Source: RBG-16-66-20 sp035517595
GTDB lineage: Bacteria; Pseudomonadota; Gammaproteobacteria; Burkholderiales; SG8-39
NCBI GenBank assembly: GCA_035517595.1
Contig: DATIYN010000202.1
Coordinates: forward strand, 1 to 5,246
DNA: 5,246 nucleotides
Direction of reading: 5' to 3'
Shown: piece by piece, positions 1 to 5,246 of the stretch
How positions within the stretch are numbered: position 1 is the stretch's first letter
How the letters are laid out: each line of letters begins with the position of its first letter
Position numbers and translations under genes: made by a program
The notes under the pieces: generated by a model
Databases searched by the model: none
What the model was told of the DNA's origin: nothing
What the model saw: only the letters and a program-made list of their open reading frames with translations

Positions 1-533
1 TCCTGCAGCGCGTACATCTGCGCGCGCTGGAACGCGCTCATGCGCCCGTGCGGCGAGAGCATGAAGACCTGCACGCGCGCCTTGCCGCGCAGCGCGTGCT
101 CCGCGGCCGACCCCGTGTCGCCCGAAGTGGCGCCGAGGACGTTCAGGTGGCGGTCCTGCGCTTCGAGAATCAACTCGAAAAGATTCCCCAGCAGCTGGAG
201 CGCAACATCCTTGAACGCCAGCGTCGGCCCGTTCGACAGCCCGAGGAGGTGCAGGCCGGGCTCGAGAGTCTTGAGAGGGGTTATTTCCTCAGTTTGGAAT
301 ATGTCTTTCGTATACGTGCGATCGACGATTTCCGGCAAACCGGCCACGTCGTCCATGAAGTGCGACAGGATGGCTTTCGCGAGATCACGATAGTTCTTCG
401 ACCTCAATTCGGAAAGCGAAAGCCGCGGCAATTCCTCGGGCACGTAGAGGCCGCCGTCCGGGGCGAGGCCCTCGAGCAGGATGTCGGAGAAGCGCCGCTC
501 CGGCGCTTCCCCGCGGGTCGAGACGTAGAGCAT
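1..533 (-). CDS. thrC: Threonine synthase, N-terminal part (cut by window edge)
   Basis: Threonine synthase is a PLP enzyme that converts O-phosphohomoserine to threonine and phosphate in the cytoplasm, the last step of threonine biosynthesis. The reverse strand reads from an ATG at 533 to the window edge without a stop, giving 177 residues of a protein usually about 470-480 long. The start MLYVSTRG and the early 'LAPDGGLYVPEELP' (about residues 23-36) are typical of the family N-terminal domain. The PLP site is 'NGPTLAFKD' with the expected Schiff-base lysine at K108, followed by 'LGATSGDTGSAAE' (133-145), the phosphate-binding loop, and 'MLSPHGRMS' (158-166). The ATG shares one base with the hom stop codon (TAATG), and GAAGAG lies 8 nt upstream as a modest ribosome site, so translation is probably coupled to hom. 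Two ATA codons and other AT-rich codons cluster near 281-320, against the general GC-rich codon use. Identity is very secure; the remainder lies outside the window. Confidence 0.97.
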   Translation of the reverse strand, partial: MLYVSTRGEAPERRFSDILLEGLAPDGGLYVPEELPRLSLSELRSKNYRDLAKAILSHFMDDVAGLPEIVDRTYTKDIFQTEEITPLKTLEPGLHLLGLSNGPTLAFKDVALQLLGNLFELILEAQDRHLNVLGATSGDTGSAAEHALRGKARVQVFMLSPHGRMSAFQRAQMYALQ

Positions 534-1843
534 TACAGCAGCTCTTCGAGGCGGATGCGCGTGACCTTGCCGACCACGGTCGGCAGCCTTTCGATCTTCG
601 CCATCGCGGCGTCGACGTTCTTCTCGACCGCCAGGTGCGTGAGCATCACGATGTCGACGCGCTGCTCGCCCTCGCCGGGCTCCTTCTGCACCATCGCGTC
701 GATCGAGATCCGCGAGTCCGCGAGGATGCGCGTGATGTCCGCGAGCACGCCGGGGCGGTCCTTGACGCGCATGCGCAGGTAGTAGGAGGTCCGCACCTCG
801 CCGATCGGCAGGATCGGGTCCCTGGCGAGGCGGTCGGGCTGGAACGCGAGGTGCGGCACGCGGTGCTCCGGGTCCGCCGTGATGAGGCGCGTGATATCGA
901 CGAGGTCCGCCACCACCGCGCTCGCGGTGGGCTGGCTGCCGGCGCCCGCGCCGTAGTACATCGTCGCCCCCACCGCGTCGCCCTTCACGAGGATCGCGTT
1001 CATTACGCCCTCGACGTTGGCGATGAGCCGGCGCGCCGGGATCAGCGTCGGATGCACGCGCAACTCGATGCCTTTTTCCACCCGCTTCGTGATGCCCAGC
1101 AACTTGATCCGGTAGCCGAGTTCCTCGGCATAGCGGATGTCTTCCTGCGTGAGCTTTGCGATTCCCTCCGTGTAGGCCTTCTTGAACTGCATCGGGATGC
1201 CGAAGGCGAGCGCCGACAGGATCGTGAGCTTGTGCGCCGCGTCCACGCCCTCGATGTCGAAGGTCGGATCGGCCTCGGCGTAACCGCGGCGCTGCGCGCT
1301 GCGCAGCGCGTCGCCAAAGGAGGAGCCGCGCGCGCGCATCTCCGACAGGATGAAGTTGGAGGTGCCGTTGATGATGCCGGCGATCCACTCGATGCGGTTC
1401 GCCGCGAGCCCCTCGCGCAGCGCCTTGATGATCGGGATGCCGCCCGCGACGGAAGCCTCGAACGCCACCATCACGCCCTTCTTCTGCGCCGCCTTGAAAA
1501 TCTCGTTGCCGTGCGTGGCGAGCAGCGCCTTGTTGGCGGTGACGACGTGCTTGCCGCGCCGGATCGCCTCGAGCACCAGCTCGCGCGCGACGGTGCAGCC
1601 GCCGACGAGCTCGACGACGATGTCGATGCTCTTGTCTCTTGCAAGCGCAAAGCCGTCGGACAGCACGCGCGCCTGCTTCCTGACGATGGCCTGCGCCTTC
1701 TTCGTGTCCTGGTCGGCGACCTGCGCGATGCGGATCGCGCGCCCGGCGCGGCGCTGGATCTCGTCGGCGTTGCGGTTGAGCACGTCCCAGACCCCGCTGC
1801 CGACGGTGCCGATGCCGAGCAGCCCGACCTGGATCGGCCGCAT
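533..1843 (-). CDS. hom: Homoserine dehydrogenase with C-terminal ACT domain
   Basis: Homoserine dehydrogenase reduces aspartate 4-semialdehyde to homoserine with NAD(P)H, the branch step leading to threonine and methionine. The 436-residue product has the monofunctional bacterial layout. An N-terminal Rossmann fold carries 'GLLGIGTVGSG' (residues 7-17). The catalytic and dimer domain carries 'TANKALL' with K105, 'GGIPIIK' (about 134-140), 'NGTSN' (159-163), and 'GYAEADPTFDIEG' followed by 'DAAHKL' with K205. These two lysines match the conserved catalytic pair of the family. A C-terminal ACT domain (about 354-436, 'RVKDRPGVLADITRIL') is the usual site of threonine feedback inhibition. There is no aspartate kinase fusion. 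I chose the ATG at 1843 because it begins the conserved MRPIQVGLLG; an ATG at 1909 would add 22 unconserved residues inside the upstream gene. The gap to the acetyltransferase is 11 nt, and only a weak ribosome site (AGAG) is visible. The stop overlaps the thrC start by one base. Confidence 0.97.
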   Translation of the reverse strand: MRPIQVGLLGIGTVGSGVWDVLNRNADEIQRRAGRAIRIAQVADQDTKKAQAIVRKQARVLSDGFALARDKSIDIVVELVGGCTVARELVLEAIRRGKHVVTANKALLATHGNEIFKAAQKKGVMVAFEASVAGGIPIIKALREGLAANRIEWIAGIINGTSNFILSEMRARGSSFGDALRSAQRRGYAEADPTFDIEGVDAAHKLTILSALAFGIPMQFKKAYTEGIAKLTQEDIRYAEELGYRIKLLGITKRVEKGIELRVHPTLIPARRLIANVEGVMNAILVKGDAVGATMYYGAGAGSQPTASAVVADLVDITRLITADPEHRVPHLAFQPDRLARDPILPIGEVRTSYYLRMRVKDRPGVLADITRILADSRISIDAMVQKEPGEGEQRVDIVMLTHLAVEKNVDAAMAKIERLPTVVGKVTRIRLEELL

Positions 1844-1854
1844 CGAGCTCTGCT

Positions 1855-2451
1855 TCACGCCGCGTTCCTCCGCAGGCGGAACTGCAGGTGGCGCTTCACG
1901 TCGGGCCACTCCGAGGCGAGGATGCTGTACATCACCGTGTCGCGGATCGTGCCGTCGCGGCGCGGCCAGTGGTGGCGGATCACGCCGTCCCTCTTCGCGC
2001 CGAGCGCCTCGATGGCGCGCTGCGAGCGGAAGTTGAAGTTGTCGGTGCGCAAGCCGATGACCTTGCAGTTCAGCTGCTCGAATCCGAAGGAAAGCAGGAG
2101 CAGCTTGCAGGTCGTGTTGACGTGCGTGCGCTGGCAGCGCTGCGCGTACCAGGTGTAGCCGATCTCGACGCGGTCGGCCGCGGCGACGATGTCGTGGTAG
2201 CGCGTGCTCCCGACCAGCTCGCCCGACGCCAGGTCGCGCACCGCCCAGGGCAGCATGTGCCCCGCGGCCTGGCCGTCGAGCGCCGTCCTGACGTAGGCCT
2301 CGGTCTCGCCCGGGGCGGGGACCGAGGTGAAGAAGAGCTCCCAGAGCTTGCCGTCGGCGGCGGCCTTCTCCAGGCCCGCGCCGTGCTCCTTCGACAGGGG
2401 CTCGAGCCGGATGCCGTTGGCCTCCAGCGTCGCGGGCTTCGGGGAGATCAC
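1855..2451 (-). CDS. GNAT-family N-acetyltransferase (RimJ/RimL-like, Acetyltransf_3 type)
   Basis: A 198-residue GNAT-fold protein predicted to move an acetyl group from acetyl-CoA to an amine; the substrate cannot be read from the sequence. The N-terminal strand 'NGIRLEPLS' (12-20) is typical of the RimJ/RimL-like branch, as are 'ASGELVGSTRY' (75-85) and 'VEIGYTWY' (95-102). The region 'QRTHVNTTCKLLLLSFGFE' (107-125) occupies the acetyl-CoA-binding motif A position, and 'RTDNFNFRSQRAIEALGA' (135-152) the motif B position. The start is a GTG at 2451 whose last two bases form part of the aminotransferase TGA (GTGA, 4-nt overlap). AAAGGGG lies 4 nt upstream as a ribosome site. The next methionine, at residue 66, is too far into the fold. 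The gene sits between alaC and hom, which are usually adjacent in betaproteobacteria, so it looks like a lineage-specific operon member. The family call is firm and the function is unknown. Confidence 0.9.
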   Translation of the reverse strand: MISPKPATLEANGIRLEPLSKEHGAGLEKAAADGKLWELFFTSVPAPGETEAYVRTALDGQAAGHMLPWAVRDLASGELVGSTRYHDIVAAADRVEIGYTWYAQRCQRTHVNTTCKLLLLSFGFEQLNCKVIGLRTDNFNFRSQRAIEALGAKRDGVIRHHWPRRDGTIRDTVMYSILASEWPDVKRHLQFRLRRNAA

Positions 2452-3644
2452 GCCGCCCCTTTCAGCAACCCGTCCTTTCGGAACATCTCGCGAATGCCGC
2501 GCACGGCCTGGCGCAGGCGATGCTCGTTCTCGATGAGCGCGATGCGCACGTGGTCGTCGCCGTAGTCGCCGAAGCCGATGCCGGGCGAGACCGCGATCTT
2601 CGCCTCCTGCAGCAGCCGCTTGGTGAACTCGATGGACCCCATCTTCGCGTAATACTCGGGAATCTTCGCCCAGAGGTACATCGAGGCCTTCGGCACCTCG
2701 ACCATCCAGCCGATGTCGTGCAGCCCGCGCGCCATCACGTCGCGGCGCTTCTGGTAGGTGAGCCGGATCTGCTCCACGCACTCCTGCGGGCCGTCGAGCG
2801 CGACGATCGAGGCGACCTGCACCGGCGTGAAGCTGCCGTAGTCGTGGTAGCTCTTGATCCGCGCGAGCGCATTGACGAGCTCGGCGTTGCCGACCATGAA
2901 GCCGATGCGCCATCCGGCCATGTTGTAGCTCTTGGACATCGTGAAGAACTCGACCGCGACGTCGCGCGCTCCGGGCACCTGCATGATCGAGGGCGCCTTG
3001 TAGCCGTCGAAGCAGATGTCGGCGTAGGCGAGGTCGTGCACCACGAGGATGTCGTGCTGCTTCGCGAGCGCGACCACGCGCTCGAAGAACTCCAGTTCCA
3101 CGCACATCGCCGTAGGGTTCGACGGGAAGCCGATGATGAGCATCTTCGGCTTCGGGATCAGCTCGGCGATGGCGCGCTCGAGCTCGGCGAAGAAGTCCAC
3201 GCCGGGCGTCATGCGCACCGAGCGGATGTCGGCGCCCGCGATGATCGCGCCGTAGATGTGGATCGGGTATGAAGGGTTGGGCACCAGCACCGTGTCGCCG
3301 CGCTCGAGCGTCGCGAGCATCAGGTGCGCGAGCCCTTCCTTGGAGCCGATCGTCACGATCGCCTCCTTGTCCATGTCCAGCTCGACGCCGTAGCGCCGGC
3401 GGTACCAGTCGCAGATCGCCTTGCGCAGCCGCGGGATGCCCCTGGAGACCGAGTAGCCGTGCGTGTCGGGGCGCTGCGACGCCTCGACGAGCTTGTCGAC
3501 GATGTGCTGCGGCGTCGGCCCGTCGGGGTTGCCCATCGACAGGTCGATGATGTCCTCGCCGCGCCGCCGCGCGGCCATCTTCAACTCGTTGGTGATGTTG
3601 AAGACGTACGGCGGGAGGCGCTTAATCCTTGAAAATTCGCGCAT
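2448..3644 (-). CDS. alaC: PLP-dependent class I aminotransferase, AlaC (glutamate-pyruvate transaminase) type
   Basis: A fold-type I aminotransferase of 398 residues, the usual size for AlaC. By family it exchanges an amino group between glutamate and pyruvate. In a threonine operon, aspartate-forming activity is a possible alternative that the sequence cannot settle. The N-terminus 'FSRIKRLPPYVFNI' (4-17) and 'DLSMGNPDGPTP' (34-45) are characteristic of the AlaC branch. 'FPSNPTA' (173-179) holds the cofactor-contacting asparagine N176. 'VHDLAYADI' (202-210) holds D204 and Y207. 'SKSYNMAGWRIGF' (237-249) holds the Schiff-base lysine K238. R367 in 'DHVRIALIEN' is the expected substrate-carboxylate arginine. 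The start is secure: the ATG at 3644 follows an in-frame TAG at 3656-3654, and the conserved sequence starts at once. No Shine-Dalgarno sequence precedes it. It is the first gene of the minus-strand operon, and its TGA overlaps the GTG of the acetyltransferase. Confidence 0.95.
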   Translation of the reverse strand: MREFSRIKRLPPYVFNITNELKMAARRRGEDIIDLSMGNPDGPTPQHIVDKLVEASQRPDTHGYSVSRGIPRLRKAICDWYRRRYGVELDMDKEAIVTIGSKEGLAHLMLATLERGDTVLVPNPSYPIHIYGAIIAGADIRSVRMTPGVDFFAELERAIAELIPKPKMLIIGFPSNPTAMCVELEFFERVVALAKQHDILVVHDLAYADICFDGYKAPSIMQVPGARDVAVEFFTMSKSYNMAGWRIGFMVGNAELVNALARIKSYHDYGSFTPVQVASIVALDGPQECVEQIRLTYQKRRDVMARGLHDIGWMVEVPKASMYLWAKIPEYYAKMGSIEFTKRLLQEAKIAVSPGIGFGDYGDDHVRIALIENEHRLRQAVRGIREMFRKDGLLKGAA

Positions 3645-3646
3645 TG

Positions 3647-3652
3647 TAGAAT
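3647..3652 (+). promoter_or_regulatory. Predicted -10 hexamer for the Mth938-like gene
   Basis: TAGAAT on the plus strand overlaps the opposing minus-strand hexamer inside the palindrome TAGAATTCTA (3647-3656). The expected +1 is A3659, one base before the GTG at 3660. No proper -35 lies at 16-18 bp: TTGAAA at 3629-3634 is only 12 bp from the hexamer. There is no correctly placed TGn either, so this side should be weaker than the alaC side. Confidence 0.35.
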
Positions 3653-3659
3653 TCTAGCA
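3651..3659 (-). promoter_or_regulatory. Predicted extended -10 promoter for the alaC-GNAT-hom-thrC operon
   Basis: Read on the minus strand, TGCTAGAAT is an extended -10 element: TGn followed by TAGAAT, five of six matches to TATAAT. No good -35 hexamer is seen at 16-18 bp, which extended -10 promoters can do without. Counting seven bases on from the last T of the hexamer puts +1 at 3644, the A of the alaC ATG, so the mRNA would be leaderless. This fits the absence of a Shine-Dalgarno sequence. It is predicted from sequence alone. Confidence 0.5.
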
Positions 3660-4028
3660 GTGAAGTTTCACATCACCGCGCCGACGGCGCTGAATGCCTT
3701 TTCCGCCTACGGAGAGGACTTCGTGCGGGTTGGCGAGCAGCGCTACGAGCGCAACCTCATCGTCACGCCCGAGCGCGTGCTGCCCTGGGAGGCGGCCTCG
3801 TTCGAGGCGCTCGTCGAGGCCGACTTCGCGCCGCTGCTCGACCTGGGCATCGACATCCTGCTGCTCGGCACGGGCCCGAGGCAGCGCTTCCCGCACCCGC
3901 GCCTCACGCGCGCGCTCGCCGCGAAGCGCATCGGCGTCGAGGCGATGGACCTGCAGGCGGCCTGCCGCACCTACAACATCCTCGTCGTGGAGGAGCGCCG
4001 CGTCGCGGCGGCGCTGCTGTTCGCGTAA
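3660..4028 (+). CDS. Mth938-like (DUF498/NDUFAF3-type) protein
   Basis: A 122-residue single-domain protein of the Mth938/DUF498 family, about the usual bacterial length. The family includes mitochondrial NDUFAF3, a respiratory complex I assembly factor; the bacterial role is not settled and I assign none. Typical features in order are the opening 'MKFHITAP', then 'YGEDFVRVGEQRYERNLIV' (17-35), the strand 'GIDILLLGTGPRQRFP' (63-78), and 'GVEAMDLQAACRTYNIL' (92-108) with the conserved 'ACRTYNIL', ending 'RRVAAALL'. There is no signal peptide or membrane segment, so it is probably cytoplasmic. The start is the GTG at 3660. The frame upstream is open only to a TGA at 3630-3632 and has no ATG, GTG or TTG, and the family's N-terminus begins here. 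No Shine-Dalgarno sequence is visible. It diverges from alaC with 15 bp between start codons, an arrangement I recall from other betaproteobacteria. Confidence 0.9.
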   Translation: MKFHITAPTALNAFSAYGEDFVRVGEQRYERNLIVTPERVLPWEAASFEALVEADFAPLLDLGIDILLLGTGPRQRFPHPRLTRALAAKRIGVEAMDLQAACRTYNILVVEERRVAAALLFA

Positions 4029-4069
4029 GGCCGCCGGCCGCGGCCGCGACGCAGGCGAAAGGAGTCCCA
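4029..4069 (+). promoter_or_regulatory. Intergenic spacer with strong ribosome binding site
   Basis: This 41-nt spacer contains AAAGGAG at 4058-4064, five bases before the ATG at 4070, and it fixes that start. A perfect 12-bp GC palindrome (CGGCCGCGGCCG, 4035-4046) lies just after the Mth938 stop. It has no T-tract, so I do not call it a terminator; the two genes may be cotranscribed. No promoter hexamers are evident. Confidence 0.7.
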
Positions 4070-5164
4070 ATGGCGCAGCTGCTCGGCGAAATCCAGTGGA
4101 GCGACCCGATCGTGCAGTCCTCGCCGGACGCGGCCTGGGAGGCGGAGATCAAGCGGCGCGGCGGCCAGGTCGCGGAGGTGGACCGGCGCGTCGCGCCCCT
4201 GCCCTGGCTGCGCGAAGCCTGCCTCGGCGTGAGCACCGGCCGCTTCAGCGCCATCAACGACCGGCTGTTCAACCTCGCGGCGATCGTCACTTCGCAGGAG
4301 AACGCCTGCCGCTACTGCTACGGCGCGAACCGCGCGTACCTCAAGCTGCTCGGCTATTCGGAGGCCTTCATCAGCCGGCTCGAGCAGGACGTGCACCTGG
4401 CGGAGCTCGACGAGAAGGAGCGCGCGGTCATCGCGTTTTGCCGCAGGCTCGCGCGCTCGCGGCCGCGGCCGGCGCTCGCCGACCGCGATGCGCTCGAGCG
4501 CATGGGCTACCCGCGGCTCGCCGTGCACGAGATCGCGCTCTGGACCGCGCTCGGCTGCTTCTACAACCGCATCGGCGTGCTCATGGCCTGCCCGCCCGAG
4601 GCCGGGTTCGAGAAGATGGCGAACGGCCCGCTGGGCCGCCTGCTCGGCCTGTTCGGCCCGCTCATGCGTCGGATGTCGGCGCGCCGGCGCGACGGACGCG
4701 GCCTGCCCGCGCCCGACGCGAAGTCGCTCGGCGGCGGTCCGTTCGGACCGATCCTCGTGCCGCTCGCGGGGCTGCCCGCGGCGCAGGTCGTGAAGACCGC
4801 GCTCGAGGGCGCCTTCGCCTCGCTCGTGCTGTCGCGCGGCGTGAAGGCGCTCATGTTCGCGATCGTCGCGCGCACGCTCGAGTGCCGTCCCTGCGAATCG
4901 CAGGCCTGCGCGATGCTCGCGGGCGAAGGGTTCGCCGCCGCGGAGAGCGAGGCCGCGATCGGCACGCTCGCCTCGGCGCGGCTGCCGGCGGCCGAATCGA
5001 GGCTGCTGCCCTGGGTGCGCGCCACGGTGCACTACCAGACCGGGCCGATCCAGCGGCAGACGCGCGCGCTCGCCGAGGCGGTCGGCCCGGCCGCCGCGCT
5101 GGAGGCGATCGGCGTCGCGTCGCTCGCGAACGCGACGGTGCGCCTGGCGATGCTGAGCGAATGA
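4070..5164 (+). CDS. Two-domain AhpD-like / carboxymuconolactone decarboxylase family protein
   Basis: This 364-residue protein appears to be a tandem of two AhpD-like helical domains. The first has 'ENACRYCYGAN' (77-87) with cysteines C80 and C83, followed by helices through 'LDEKERAVIAFCRRLA' (113-128) and 'VHEIALWTALGCFYNRIG' (152-169). The second has 'ARTLECRPCESQA' (267-279) with C272 and C275, then 'LASARLPAAESRLLPWVRATV' in matching positions. In AhpD the CxxC pair and a nearby glutamate and histidine support peroxidase-linked redox chemistry. Here the CxxCxxxH histidine is replaced by N87 in the first domain and A279 in the second. A disulfide or thiol role is therefore likely, but the substrate is unknown, and true carboxymuconolactone decarboxylase activity is unlikely because that enzyme lacks the CxxC. 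A basic linker (about 199-212) separates the halves. The ATG at 4070 has a strong AAAGGAG site. The stop overlaps the next start (ATGA). Confidence 0.85.
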   Translation: MAQLLGEIQWSDPIVQSSPDAAWEAEIKRRGGQVAEVDRRVAPLPWLREACLGVSTGRFSAINDRLFNLAAIVTSQENACRYCYGANRAYLKLLGYSEAFISRLEQDVHLAELDEKERAVIAFCRRLARSRPRPALADRDALERMGYPRLAVHEIALWTALGCFYNRIGVLMACPPEAGFEKMANGPLGRLLGLFGPLMRRMSARRRDGRGLPAPDAKSLGGGPFGPILVPLAGLPAAQVVKTALEGAFASLVLSRGVKALMFAIVARTLECRPCESQACAMLAGEGFAAAESEAAIGTLASARLPAAESRLLPWVRATVHYQTGPIQRQTRALAEAVGPAAALEAIGVASLANATVRLAMLSE

Positions 5165-5246
5165 GCGATCCGGCGGGGATCGGCCTCCTCGCCGCGCTCG
5201 CGCTCGCTGCGTCCGGCGCGCTCGCCTGGTGGCGCTGGCGGCGGCG
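5161..5246 (+). CDS. Start of an unrecognised membrane-anchored protein (cut by window edge)
   Basis: Only 28 residues are visible. They start at an ATG that overlaps the preceding TGA by four bases, which suggests translational coupling. After MSDPAG comes one hydrophobic stretch (about residues 7-24, Ala/Leu-rich and ending in WW), then a basic run 'RWRR'. This looks like an N-terminal transmembrane anchor with the basic side in the cytoplasm; a cleavable signal peptide is less likely because positive charges follow rather than precede the helix. No family can be named from so little. The overlap and strand support a real gene, but the frame cannot be confirmed beyond the edge. Confidence 0.6.
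   Translation, partial: MSDPAGIGLLAALALAASGALAWWRWRR

Noticed and set aside
316..350. A minus-strand promoter inside thrC (TTGCCG, 18 bp, TATACG)
   Set aside because: Each hexamer matches the consensus at only four of six positions, and it points into the middle of the thrC coding sequence with no gene start nearby.
1844..1909. An earlier ATG for hom at 1909
   Set aside because: It would add 22 unconserved residues before the canonical MRPIQVGLLGIGTVG and run inside the end of the acetyltransferase gene.
635..2158. A 507-codon plus-strand open frame opposite hom and the acetyltransferase
   Set aside because: It is the antisense shadow of two well-recognised genes. Its translation is rich in Arg, Asp, Val, Ala and His with no recognisable domain, as expected in GC-rich DNA.
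2452..3105. An N-terminal extension of the acetyltransferase frame back into the aminotransferase gene
   Set aside because: The upstream part is an out-of-frame shadow of alaC and is arginine-rich. The family N-terminus and a ribosome site support the GTG at 2451.
3629..3634. TTGAAA as a -35 element for the Mth938-like gene
   Set aside because: It is only 12 bp from the TAGAAT hexamer, too close for a normal sigma-70 promoter. The properly spaced alternative, TTCTAG at 3652-3657, is a poor -10.
4035..4046. GC palindrome CGGCCGCGGCCG as a terminator
   Set aside because: It can form only a short stem (4 bp with a 4-nt loop) and has no T-tract. Such palindromes arise easily in GC-rich DNA.
3971..5032. 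A 353-codon minus-strand open frame opposite the dual-CxxC gene
   Set aside because: Low-complexity Arg/Ala/Glu-rich translation with no motif. The plus strand has a strong ribosome site, recognisable domains and a stop/start overlap with the next gene.

Overview
The window is GC-rich, tightly packed DNA that looks like the chromosome of a betaproteobacterium. The main reason is gene order: a minus-strand series alaC-type aminotransferase, homoserine dehydrogenase, threonine synthase, with an Mth938/DUF498-type gene reading away from alaC. From general knowledge this arrangement recurs in Burkholderiales, Rhodocyclales and Nitrosomonadales. The assignment is an inference from synteny, codon choice and protein character; no rRNA or other taxonomic marker is present.

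Minus strand, about 1-3644, read right to left: alaC-type aminotransferase (3644-2448), a GNAT acetyltransferase (2451-1855), homoserine dehydrogenase hom (1843-533) and the N-terminal third of threonine synthase thrC (533 to beyond position 1). The junctions are a 4-nt overlap, an 11-nt gap and a 1-nt overlap, so this reads as one translationally coupled operon. Hom and ThrC act on the route from aspartate semialdehyde to threonine (ThrC after homoserine kinase). The aminotransferase may link pyruvate or oxaloacetate and glutamate metabolism to the pathway. The acetyltransferase between alaC and hom is the unexpected member.

Plus strand, 3660-5246: an Mth938-like protein (3660-4028), a two-domain AhpD/carboxymuconolactone-decarboxylase-like protein (4070-5164) with two CxxC motifs, and the start of a small membrane-anchored protein (5161 to the edge). 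The last two overlap by 4 nt.

The two transcription units diverge from a gap of only 15 bp (3645-3659) that holds the palindrome TAGAATTCTA. Each strand carries a good -10 hexamer there. The predicted transcription starts fall on or one base before the two start codons, and neither gene has a Shine-Dalgarno sequence. This suggests back-to-back promoters making leaderless or nearly leaderless mRNAs, and it is the most interesting signal in the window. I saw no RNA genes, mobile elements, CRISPR arrays or convincing terminators, and no gene-free stretch longer than about 40 bp. I found no clear evidence of a wholly new system.
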